Part shown: piece by piece, positions 43,397 to 53,900 of the stretch
Layout of the letters: each line of letters starts with the position of its first letter
Numbering within the stretch: position 1 is the stretch's first letter
Program-made: the position numbers and the translations under genes
The notes under the pieces: model-generated
What the model saw: only the letters and a program-made list of their open reading frames with translations
What the model was told of the DNA's origin: nothing
Databases searched by the model: none
Assembly: GCA_030278955.1 (NCBI GenBank)
Contig: JAOANR010000003.1
Location: 30,581,227-30,645,226 of the forward strand
Origin: Hygrophila difformis
Lineage: Eukaryota > Streptophyta > Magnoliopsida > Lamiales > Acanthaceae
Length of the DNA stretch: 64,000 nt
Reading direction: 5' to 3'

Positions 43397-44728
43397 ATGC
43401 TGCTTTTTCTGTGGATTGTTTTGGCGTCACTCATGTGTCCCCCGAGGACCAGGAGACGAGTTGCTCAGTGCGATGAGGCTGGTCCTAGCACTGCCGCTCC
43501 GGCGATGTCTGATTTTGACGAGAGCGAGTCTGAGGAGGACGAGGAGCAGCGGGGCCCTAAGCTCAGGGGTCTCCCCGACGAGGTGCGTCCCCGTCGACAC
43601 GACAGGTATCGGTTCGCTACTATGGCCTCTCAGGAGTTCTACTTCGACGAGCTTCGTCGAAACAGGTCTTATGTCCCGGAGAGAGGCATATATCCTCGCC
43701 ATATGGACGACGACAGGGTTAGTCCAGTTTTGGATCTTCTTCAGTGGACTGGGCTTGCGCGCCATCCCGAGGGCGTCGCTTCTGGGTACTTAGCTATGGA
43801 GGTCATTGCCAACATTGGCGGTCTCGGGGAGAACAGTGACTTGTCTCAAGTCTGGGTTCGGGGTCGCCATCTAGATTTCAGTGCTCGGGCGATCAACGTC
43901 TACTTTGGCCTTCCTGACGACGGCGTGTTCCGGCCACAGCCTGAGGGTCGTATACCCCCGCCTGCGTGGGGCGTTTTATGCACCTTGACGGCTCCTCTGC
44001 TCGAGCATGATCACGAGCTGAGGTTGACGACGATGGACTCTCCGTGGCGCGAGCTAGCTCAGATATGGTTAGGCCGTGTCCGGCCGATCACCCGGAGCCA
44101 CATTGTTATCGACCACGTCTATGAGACCATCTGCTTTCTCGCCCGGGGTGGTAGGGTGAATGTTGGGGCTTGTATCGCGGACAACCTGAGGGGTATGCGC
44201 CGAGGACGAGGAAGCAGGGTGATTACCCATGTTCATCTTATTTGCGGCATGTGTGCGGCTCAGGGGATCCGTACGTCACCAGAGACGGATCCTTACGAGC
44301 TATCCGCTGGCGGCTATTACCGTATCCCTAGCTACGCCCCTCGACGCAGTGCTCTTCGATGTGGGGCTCCTCCGGCTGTCCTCCGCCCGGAGCCCAACGG
44401 TGATGGTTTGATTTTAGTTGTTCCTCCTGAGCAGCCACCTCCGCCTCCCGAGGTTCCCCAGCAGGGTGCGGAGATGCCGCAGATAGTTCAGATGCTGCAG
44501 GGTATGCAACTTAGTATGGATGCGGGGTTCGCTCGTATGGATGCTGGGTTTGCAGCCGGGCAGGCTCGCTACGACGCTCTGGATGCCAGGATGGACCTGT
44601 ACCAGGCTCGCATGGATACGATCACTACGAGACAGCTGGAGCAGCAGGCCTCCATGACTGATATGTACGCCTACATGCGTCAGATGGACGAGTATATGCG
44701 TCGTCAGTTCCCGCCTCCCGACCAGTGA
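43397..44728 (+). CDS. Antisense accessory protein, 'putative plant transposon protein'-like
   Basis: Preferred start ATG 43397-43399, directly after an acceptor TTTGCAG; the frame also opens at a TTG at 43382. About 443 codons, no stops. Acidic N-terminus (DFDESESEEDEEQRG), then a globular domain with VWVRGRHLDFSARAINVYFG, WRELAQIWLGRVRPITRSH and HVHLICGMCAAQGI, as in the 'putative plant transposon protein' family (PF20167 from memory). A proline stretch and a C-terminal coiled coil (MDAGFARMDAGFAAGQ...) follow. It opposes the element's own genes and occupies the place of gag-protease-RT. It is intact, so it may be expressed. Function unknown. Confidence 0.65.
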   Translation: MLLFLWIVLASLMCPPRTRRRVAQCDEAGPSTAAPAMSDFDESESEEDEEQRGPKLRGLPDEVRPRRHDRYRFATMASQEFYFDELRRNRSYVPERGIYPRHMDDDRVSPVLDLLQWTGLARHPEGVASGYLAMEVIANIGGLGENSDLSQVWVRGRHLDFSARAINVYFGLPDDGVFRPQPEGRIPPPAWGVLCTLTAPLLEHDHELRLTTMDSPWRELAQIWLGRVRPITRSHIVIDHVYETICFLARGGRVNVGACIADNLRGMRRGRGSRVITHVHLICGMCAAQGIRTSPETDPYELSAGGYYRIPSYAPRRSALRCGAPPAVLRPEPNGDGLILVVPPEQPPPPPEVPQQGAEMPQIVQMLQGMQLSMDAGFARMDAGFAAGQARYDALDARMDLYQARMDTITTRQLEQQASMTDMYAYMRQMDEYMRRQFPPPDQ

Positions 44729-45072
44729 TCCCTTGTTTCCGCATTTCCATCTAGGCTTGCTGTAGTAGTGTTTTATTTAGTTGTTTTCTTATGGACTGTA
44801 CAAGGATGATCATTGATGTGTTTTGTTTCGTAGTTTATGTTCCCGTTGTATCCTTGTTCAGTTGTCTGATTTGACTGTTGTCGTTTAGAGAAAATGCGGT
44901 GGAACTGTTTCGGTTTGTCTCTCTCTTTTTCTCTTTTTTTTTTTTTTTTTTGTTTTGATAATTTTGGGCTGAAGGATTTCAAAAAAAAATCAACTCACAT
45001 TTTACTCCTTCAAAAGAAATTTAATACAAGTAATAGGATGCGCAAAATAATATACTATCTAAGATAAAGTAT
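44729..45072. other. 3' flank of the antisense gene
   Basis: Includes a T run (44938-44951). It separates two convergent ORFs. No gene seen. Confidence 0.5.
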
Positions 45073-45672
45073 CTAAAAGATCTCCGCGTCCTCTGGCAGA
45101 GTAGCGGGGTCTTCCATAGGATCATCCTCATCAGAGACTTGGCCGGTGCCCAAAGGTCCATGAAACACTGGGGATGGTGGATCGACAGCTTCCGGAACTG
45201 GGTCCGGTGTCCCCTCCAGATGGTTCTCCACGGGGCTCGGGTTTGGCGATGGGCGGACCATGTGGGGCCAGAGCCCAAGGGTTCCGTAGCGTCCATGGAT
45301 AAGGCCGGATGGGCTCTCTACTGGGGGTGTTGGGCTTCGTGGTCCCATCAAGTGGTCCTCCACAGGGCTATATGGTACTACTATATCAGTGAGGTCAAGC
45401 AGGTCCGACCCTAGATCCTCAACTCTATCTATCACAGCATCGCTTCGTTCGGTGAGTTTTTGCACTTGAGTTTCTAAGTCTTTTATGCGATCTTGATCAG
45501 CGGCTCTCAAGTTCAGGAAGTGCTGGAGGTCAGCTTCCCTTAAGTCTCCCATTTGGTGCAGATTTGCCTCCAAGTGAGCTATACGATTTTTCATTTGTTG
45601 TATGGTTTGTTGGGTGTCAAGGTGAGCGTTCATCATCTTGATCATCAACTGCATCATGTCTTGACTAGCCAT
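45073..45672 (-). CDS. Coiled-coil ORF in the gag position of the chromovirus derivative
   Basis: 199 codons, ATG 45670-45672, intact. Residues 1-90 are strongly heptad-like (LEANLHQMGDLREADLQHFL, IKDLETQVQKLTE). The rest is proline-rich with the repeated phrase SPVEDHL/SPVENHL and an acidic end. No gag core, zinc knuckle or protease. It is the first ORF after the primer site, so it could be translated from genomic RNA. It may be a gag N-terminal remnant or a new structural protein. Not recognised. Confidence 0.5.
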   Translation of the reverse strand: MASQDMMQLMIKMMNAHLDTQQTIQQMKNRIAHLEANLHQMGDLREADLQHFLNLRAADQDRIKDLETQVQKLTERSDAVIDRVEDLGSDLLDLTDIVVPYSPVEDHLMGPRSPTPPVESPSGLIHGRYGTLGLWPHMVRPSPNPSPVENHLEGTPDPVPEAVDPPSPVFHGPLGTGQVSDEDDPMEDPATLPEDAEIF

Positions 45673-45700
45673 CTAGCGCAAGCAAGAGATCTACGTTAAT

Positions 45701-45838
45701 ATTCGCCAAGATTCTAGGTTCGAGTTTCCAAGATTCTAAGTTCAAGTTTCGCCAAGATGCTAAGTTCAAGTTTCGCCAAGATTCTAAGTTCAAGTTTCGC
45801 CAAGATTCTAAGTTCAAGTTTCCAAGATGCTAAGTTCA
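45701..45838. repeat. Minisatellite in the 5' untranslated region
   Basis: Five copies of a unit of about 27 bp (TTCGCCAAGATTCTAAGTTC with variants), between the primer site and the coiled-coil ORF. Confidence 0.85.
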
Positions 45839-46034
45839 TAGCAGAGATGCGACATGCATATGCAAATGATAATTCCCCCCAATAATAATTTAATACACCA
45901 TATATATATTTTTCCATGGGTTTTAAAAAAAAAATTTCTCCATGGAAATAATAATTTAAAATTTAAAATAATAGTCAAAATATTAATAGTAGTTTAAAAA
46001 TAATAATGGTTTAAAAGTAATAGTTTAAAAATAG

Positions 46035-46050
46035 CCGGGCTCTGATACCA
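46035..46050 (-). other. Primer binding site (tRNA-iMet) of the chromovirus derivative
   Basis: The minus strand reads TGGTATCAGAGCCCGG, three bases inside the 5' LTR. Confidence 0.85.
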
Positions 46051-46053
46051 ACT

Positions 46054-48656
46054 TGTAACACCCCGGTTTTTGGTCACCCAGGTCGGGATGTCACCGCCAC
46101 ATCTCCCTAGTAAGACACGGTTTCTCCGAGCTTACTAAAGAGATGCAAGGCTAAGTATTGCAGTATTTAAAACATTTAAAGCATTCGAACTAGCCCATAC
46201 AATATAATTCGAAAATAATAATAGCATAGCGCAGCGGAAATATTTAGTTTAGTACAGTATCGCAGCGGAAATTATAAAAAGGGCCGACATGGCCAAAACA
46301 CGGGTTAAACAGGCCCGTTCATAATATAGTCTAAGTACGAAATTTAAAAGCAAAATAACAATCCCCAAAATCCCATGCATGATTCGTGCTCATACAGGCT
46401 CATTCCACATATTCTGTAAAGAAATGAATAAAAAAAATGGTTTTGGTCAGCAAAATTGCTGAGTAAGTTAACACATGCATGATCGTAGGGTTTAAAAGCC
46501 ATAATTCAATAATTTAACAAAAGCATGATAATAACATATTATTTAGTTTCATCTAATCCATATCCAATAGCATAACTTATCTCAGGCTCCATTTAACAAC
46601 ACATACCACATGGTTCAAAATAATAGCCATAATTAAAATAAAACATTTGAATAATTTAATTTGACAACAACATCATTTAATCTAGTTTAATTTAATTTAG
46701 AATCCCCATTACATTCCCGATTTGGTATTTCAAAGTTTCACGATAAAAATCGCGATGTCAGCAAGTTTAGCCGGTAGCCCGGCGGCCGCAGCCGTATCAG
46801 CCATACCCAGTACCACTCCGGAGCCTCGGGAAACCCATACGGATATTCACGAGAGTGTAGGCTCTATATTTCGCCGTTTTGGCAATATCACATTTCAAGT
46901 ATAGCGCGTGGGGTCACCATCGTCCATTACGGCACGAAGTGAATCGTTAGGGGGCACCCTGCAGAGCACTCACCCCTAATTTTAATTTATCAAGTTTGTA
47001 AGGGGATTTAGTTTTTTAAAATCTGTCTTCCATTGTATTAATTTAGAAACAATATCTCAATTCGTTTCAACTCTAAAGGTTAATTCCATGTTTCAACAAG
47101 ATTTCAAAATTTCGTTTCGGTAAATCACAGTTTACTCCAAAATTCGTCTAAAATCAGATTTAATTCCAAAAATTCCAAAATTTCATATCTGACTCGGAAA
47201 CATCAAGATCTACAACTTTCGTGTTTTAACTTTTTCAATCCGAGATACCTAAGTAGGTCAAAATCGCCAATTTTCGCATAACAAGAAATCTGTCCGAGTT
47301 TAACATGTCACAGTTTAAAGATTTCAAATTCTAACATATCAATTCAACTCCAAATTTAATGAAACTTGACAGGGATCATCTTAAGACATTTATCTACAAC
47401 TTTCATGTTTGGCCAAAGATCTAAAACAGCCTAGATCCTATGTCAAAAACGAGATCAAGATCATTCCTAAGTTCTGTCCAAGATTTTAAGATCTAGAATC
47501 AAACAGTTCGGTTTCAACGGGTTTTCACATATCAAATCAACTCCAAAAATTCTCAAATCTTTACAGTAGCTAGGTCTAAGTCTTAGGAACGTTTTTCGTG
47601 TTTTAAGTTTTTCCGTTTGAGTTCGTTTTAAGGGTCGGAAAAATTCACCAAATCTGTTGCGTCGGTAGAAAAACAAAAGTGGACAGATTTATGGTTCTTG
47701 TTGAATCTTTTAGGTTTCGAATGTTTTAAAATCTCCCAAAACCATGTAAGGTTAACTTACAGTGTCTATGAACGCCGGGGATGTCTAGTTCGGAGGCGTG
47801 GCTTCCAGATCACCGTTTCTCCTCTCCGTTCGTCGGGTTCTAAGATCTAGATTCGATACGGGGTGTAGAAAGAAAAAGGAGATGATTAGGATTCGTTTTC
47901 GAATCGTTTATTGAATAAAGATTGGACCGAGACTTACCACGACTATGGAGATCTGTAGAGAAACTCGTCCAACAGCGTTCGTCTTGGTTTCGTGCCTCCG
48001 ACGACTCCGGATATAGGGTTTCGAACGTATAGAATGTTGTAGGGTTTTGTAAACTTGTTCGGGGCTCCCAAGGGGCTTATTTATAGAATTCTTAATCCCT
48101 AGGGCGTCCACAACCGACCTAAAGGTCTGGAGTCGAGAGATGTTCAACCGAAAGTCGAAAAATCCGCGTTCGGGCGAGAGATTCACGCAACAAACGAATC
48201 TGTGAAGTGGCGCGGTCGTGGCGCGCTAAAGCCACTTCACCGCGCGGCCACCGCGCCGACTTCGCCTGGACTTCGGTCCGGGCGGGTCGTGCGATCCGTC
48301 GTGCTTTTCCGCCTCTCTTTCGGGTTTCTATCCCTCTATGCTCCCGAATTCCAATTTCCGGGGTATATTCGGGTTCATACTTTCTCTCTAATTTTATTCT
48401 CAGTCTAATTGGATGTTTTAGACTCGAATACTCGAGTTCATTAGTGTCGGGTTTTGGTGTTCCATTTATCCATCCTTTTATTTAATTAAATTCCTTTAAT
48501 TCCTTTTTAAGTATAAATCTCATTTCTCATTTCCTTATCTTTATTTATTTCTTTTATTTGCTGGATTTGTTTATTTAATTATAGTATTTATTTTATTTAT
48601 TATTTATTTATCTAATTACTGTTTTATTTTATGTTGGAAAATTCTCGGGTATTACA
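46054..48656 (-). repeat. 5' LTR of the chromovirus derivative
   Basis: 2603 bp, matches 37448-40051. Followed by the TSD AGATT (48657-48661). Confidence 0.9.
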
Positions 48657-50732
48657 AGATTGCCAGCCTGAAGCAAGTTGAGCAGCCTCGTTGGCCTCTT
48701 GATTTTGGCTTCTAGGCACATGTGTGATGGTAGCGTCCGAAAACTTGCCCAATAGCTCTAGTGCTGTCTCATAACACTTAATCAATCTGGGACTCTTGCA
48801 TTCATATTCTCCTGTCAACTGCTTCAGGATGACTTAGGAGTCTCCAAAAATTGTAATGGATTTTGCACCCTTCAGCAGTGCAGTTTCGAGGCCAAATATC
48901 AAAGCTTCGTATTCCGCTTGATTGTTGGTGGTGCCAGGCTCTAACTCCCGAGCAAGCTTCCAATGTTCCCCAAGAGGACTAGTGATTGTAATGCCGGCCC
49001 CCGAGCCGCTGCTTGCACAAGATCCATCAAAGGTTAGTTCCCAAGGTTCGAAACCCATAAAGGACGCTTCTTTGGGATCCTCTGGCAAAAACAACGAAGG
49101 GTGTTGAGCTAAGAAGTCCGCTAAAGCTTGTCCCTTGACTGCCTTTTGGGGGACGTGTATAAGGGTAAACGGACTGATCTTCATAGCCCACTTAGCTTGT
49201 CTACCTTTTAATGCTGGCTTGTGCAAAAGTGTCTTTACCAAGTCAAAGGGAGCTACTACATGGACTGTTCTTGGCAGCATGTAGTGTTCCAACTTGTTGC
49301 AGGAGTATACTAGGGCGTAGCACAACTTTTCTAATGCGGTGTATCTTACTTCTGGCCCTTGCAAAGTCTTGCTAAGGTAATAGATAGCCCTTTCCTTGCC
49401 TCCTTCATCATCCTGTGCAAGCAAGCACCCGATAGACTCCTCGGCGGCCGATACATATAGTTTCAAAGGTACTCCAAGTCTTGGCGGCACTAATACCGGA
49501 GGATTGACCAATGCTCTTTTTATTTCTTCAAATGCTGCTTGATGCTCAGTCGCCCATACGAACTTCTCGTTCTTTCTTCCTTTAAGTAAGGTAGTGAACG
49601 CTTTCATCTTGCATTCAGCATTGGCAATGAATCTCCTTAAGAAATTGATTTTACCCATCAATGACTGCAGTTCTTTGAGATTTGTTGGTGCGCGAGCCTC
49701 CAAGATGGCTTTAGCTTTATTTTGGTCTACCTCAATGCCCCTCTCATGTACCAGGAAACCTAAGAAGTTCCCTGCTGCCACTCCGAAGGCACACTTAGCT
49801 GGATTAATTTTTAATCCATGCTGCCTCATTCGGACGAAGGCACCTTCAAGGTGAGTCAAGTGTTGGCCAAATTCACATGATTTTACCACTATGTCATCAA
49901 TGTACACTTCAAGTGTATCACCGATTAAATCATGAAAAATCATGTTCATGGCCCTTTGGTATGTCGCCCCAGCATTTTTCAATCCAAAGGGCATGACTAC
50001 CCATTCAAAAATGCCGACTGGCCCTGGGCAACGAAAAGCTGTTTTATGTACATCATTTTCAGAAATGAAGATTTGGTTGTATCCAGAATAACCATCCATA
50101 AAAGATAAAAACTTGTGGCCGGCGGCCGCATCAACAAGCATATCGGCCATAGGCATTACATATTCATCCTTGGGCGTCGCCAAGTTTAAGTTCCTAAAGT
50201 CTATACAGACTCTCAATTGACCATTCTTCTTTACAACAGGTACAATGTTTGCAAGCCATTCTACATAACGACAAGTTCTAATGTAACCTGCTTTAAGAAG
50301 CTTCTCAATCTCGGCCTTTATTTTTGGGATGGTGTCTGGATCGAACCGTCTTGGCGGCTGCTTATGAGGTCTGAACTCTGGATGAGTTGGTAACTTGTGT
50401 TCCACTAGCTCCCTTGATAGCCCTGGCATGTCTGTGTACTGCCATGCAAAGCAATCCTTATACTTATGAATCAGCTCCACTAGCTGGTGCCGCTCCTCCT
50501 CAGGCAACGATGCACTTATCTTAGTCAGCTTTGGCTCCACATCTGTCCCGAGGTTGATGTCTACAAGTGGTTCCTTGGCTTCCGGACTGGGCAACGTCCG
50601 CTTCACAGGAGAGGGCCATTCAGATGGCCGAATGTCAGTGGGGTTTTTGGACTTGATTTCGGCACCCATCATTATTTCAGTGTTGGCGAGCCGCTGCAAC
50701 AAGTCTTTATAGATGTCATAGCTGCTCATCAT
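48657..50732 (-). pseudogene. RT, RNase H and archaeal-type RNase H of the Tat-type element
   Basis: ATG 50730-50732, 632 codons to TAA 48834-48836, which looks like a nonsense change because the same frame continues (ECKSPRLIKCYETALELLGK) to the nested insertion. RT blocks: LRVCIDFRNLNLATPKDEY, VVMPFGLKNAGATYQRAM, YIDD at residues 277-280 (49893-49904). RNase H is followed by a second RNase H starting ELTFDGSCASSGSGAGI with TTNNQAEYEALI, the archaeal-type domain of Tat elements. The ATG overlaps the upstream stop as ATGA (50729-50732). Confidence 0.85.
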
Positions 50733-50956
50733 GAAGAGCTTGATGCTTCATGTCGGCTATCTGCAGGAAGATGTAACTTGAAGCCGCTTGTTGTGAAGTC
50801 AATGGATTCCAGATCCATGTCCATACCAATTAAAGCTGATGCAGGTTGGATGTCTTCGAGGTAGAAGATCGCCTCGTCATAGTTGGCATCCGGTCCTGCA
50901 AAGGGTTGAGGATCCGCCTCCACCAATTCTACCTGGTCACCATCCCAAATTAACAA
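50729..50956 (-). CDS. Linker ORF between protease and RT of the Tat-type element
   Basis: 75 codons in the frame of gag-protease, following its TAG (50957-50959) and ending at TGA 50729-50731. Begins LLIWDGDQVELVEADPQPF, a phrase normal for the junction of protease and RT in this lineage. The TAG is therefore probably a lost Gln codon, or a site of read-through. Confidence 0.6.
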   Translation of the reverse strand: MLIWDGDQVELVEADPQPFAGPDANYDEAIFYLEDIQPASALIGMDMDLESIDFTTSGFKLHLPADSRHEASSSS

Positions 50957-53900
50957 CTACTGGTGGAGGGTGGATGGCACACACTGCGCCATGTGGATCC
51001 AGTCGCGCCCAAGCAATGCCGAGTAACACGTCTTAGATTTCACCACAAAGAAGGCGACCTTGGTGGTCTTGGATCCAATAGTGACGTCTGCCGTTATGAA
51101 TCCGGCAGGTTGGGTTGCTTCCCCTACGAAGCTGCACATTCTAACCTTTGTGGGGATCAGATCTCTTTCACTCTTCCCAATCTTCCTTAGAGTTGACATC
51201 GGCATCACATTGGCTGCCGCCCCATTATCAACAAACACCCTGCTCACAGGACGCCCATCAATGTGAGCCTTGACATACAAGGGCTTCAGTTGCCTTGTCT
51301 GGGCAACCTCAGGTTTGGCAAACTGTGCCACAGCCAAATTTGAAGCATCATGCTGGCCGCCAAGTTCTTGCGTGGGAGGTGTATCCCTGGTTGGATGGGA
51401 CAATTCGGCTATCATTTCATCCATTTCTACAATGAGTCTCGCGAACGATGGCTCTTCCTCATCCCATATCTCAGATTCGGTATCACTTCTCTCTTCCGCA
51501 GCCGCCAATCCAATGACCCGCATAGGCACGGAGGGGTCATTCGGCCCTTTTTCTTTCCTATCATCTGCTTCTTTAAGCTCCTTGTCCAATTTTTTCCAGA
51601 AAGCCTCATCTTCAAGATCCATGCCGTCTAATTCAACATGGTACTCCTCATCAATATTGAGGTTCACATTACCCCACACATCATCTTCATACCCTTCGTC
51701 AATAGTGAGGTTTATATCACCATATCCATCTCCATATTCTTCATCAATATTCATATCATCCGTGGTGCCACATTCATCAGTCATGATGCCTAGGGCGCCA
51801 ATCCCAACTTTAGGTTTATCGAGATTGGCCTCCACAGCAGCCTCCACTTCTGTAGGTGTAATAGCACCAAAATTCACATGTGGTGCCTCATTGGTCGCCT
51901 GAAGTGCTTCACTAGTTGATTTCGTTTCAACTTGTGTCTGTGATTTCTTCTTGGTTTCCACAGTCTTGCAGTAAGCCGTAAATCCTTCAAAACTATGTGG
52001 CTCACTTCCAAGTTCACCAGCTTCATGGGCTGCCAAATATGCCATGTATTTCATAAGCACACTAGCCATAGCCATGTTTGAAGGAGTCATGTCCATTTTG
52101 TCTAGCTTCTCGATGAACTTCTGTCCTACTGATTTAACCTTACTCCCTTTATCATCAGACTCGGTAACCACAGCTTTACCTTTGTCTTTAGACACCGATG
52201 GTTGAATGTTAACTTGAGGAGACTCCATTTGTGTTGCCCTAGGTTGAGGTGATGGCGGCTGAGGTCTTCTTTCCGTCCATTGTAGTCTCTCTCGTACTGG
52301 CCTCCTGGTAGTAGAAGATGATGGCGGTTGTACTCTCTCCTTCATCGACCTCCTGGTGGAGGGTGATGGCGGCTGCAGCCTCTCCCGGGTTGGCCTCCTG
52401 GGTGATGGCGGCTGCAGCCTCTCCCGGACTGGCCTCCTGGGTGATGAAGGTTGCAGCCTCTCTCGGACTGGCCTCCTGGGTGATGAAGGTTGTGGTGACC
52501 TTCTTGAAGTTTCATGCAACTTTCTTTGGTGGGGTGTTATGGACGAGTTATGTCTCCGCTGTTCGGAGGTTTCACCTCTGAAGTAAGTAGGCTGTATGGG
52601 CTTCCGAGGCCTGGAAGACTCCAACTTGTGGATCTGAGCTTCCCATTGCCGCATTTCCTCGGCATATCGTCTCTGAGCCCGCCTAAATTGACTTCTAGTC
52701 ATGGGTGGCGGCTCCTTTTGAGCAGCTTTGCTATGCGCCCGGTTCCTCATCCACCTGTCAGTCTCAACTGGATGTTCAGGTCGCCTCATCAAGGTTGGAA
52801 CCACCTGTACACCATGCCTATAATCGCGAGTGACAGGCTGGTGTCTCCCGTTTTCATGAATCTCTACAGCATGCTTAGGAATCTCAACCCTCAAAGGAGG
52901 ATTTTGCTTCTTCTGGTGTTCTCGCTCCTCCGCTTCCAGGACTTTCTTGAAGTCCTCCTTCGACATGTATTTGAATCTTGGTTGCTTTTTATACAACTCT
53001 TTTCTTTTTTCATGGTCGGACTCATCAGACAACAAGTCTACATCCTCCTCATCAATCTCAATGTGTTCCTTCCCTTTATCAGTCCTGCTATTGGAGCCGC
53101 CATCTTCTGGATTTGGGATGAGTCCAGAAGCACCAATGGGAAGCTGATGGAATGGGTCTAAATCCACTTTCATACCTGCAATTTTCAAACGACCCTCTTT
53201 TATTTTGTTCTGAATGGCAGTTCTAAAACTCCTGCATTTAGTAATGCTGTGAGTAAATGAGTTATGCCACTTACAAAATGCTCGGCCCCGAATTTCCTCG
53301 GCCGCTGGTAATTTTTGCCCTTCAGGCAACTTGATCACACCGTCTTTGAGTAGAGCATCGAACACTTGGTCCGCCTTGCCCTTGTCAAAGAGGTCTTCTT
53401 CAGGCTTATACTTAGCCTCTCTTTGTTTTGGCGGCTTGAGAGCCGCACATGTATGCGGTTTGGCTGTGTGCACTAGTTCTGCAACAGCCACTTCCACAGC
53501 ATCGTCCTCCTCATCACTGAGTCTCACCTCCTCGAAGTGGACTCGACGCGTAGGACGCCTCTCTTCCTGTTCTCCCAGGAATTTTTCCACGCGGGCCGCT
53601 CTCTCGGCCAGCTGGGCAAGGTCAGTTGCATCCTGCACAATTAAATGTTCTTTTAACCTCGGTAACATGTTAGCCACCGCTATATTGGCTATTTCTTTAT
53701 CAGGTATTGCTATAGTACATCTGCCTTTAAGGCGCTGCAATCTATTAATAAAAGAACTTGCCGCCTCATCGGCAAATTGTTTGGCGTTAGTGAGATCTGC
53801 AAGACTAACCTGTGACAGAGGAGTGTAGAATCTGTCATGAAATGCCCGCTCGAGATCAGCCCAGTTTTGAATGGAATTAGGCCGCAATGACGCAAACCAA

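Larger units (their letters stand above)
37448..48656 (-). mobile_element. Chimeric chromovirus derivative nested in Tat pol
   Basis: LTRs 37448-40051 and 46054-48656 differ at about 25 bases by eye (near 1%). On the minus strand from the right: primer site, a coiled-coil ORF, a region occupied by a plus-strand spliced gene, then the RT tail, RNase H, integrase and chromodomain, and a polypurine tract. Gag, protease and the RT catalytic core are absent. It shares LTR ends and its 3' untranslated region with the long-LTR element at 5149-12482. It must have moved with proteins supplied in trans. Confidence 0.85.

Noticed and set aside
51270..51902. Plus-strand ORF of 210 codons, and another at 52514-53161
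   Set aside because: Exact antisense shadows of the gag-protease frame.
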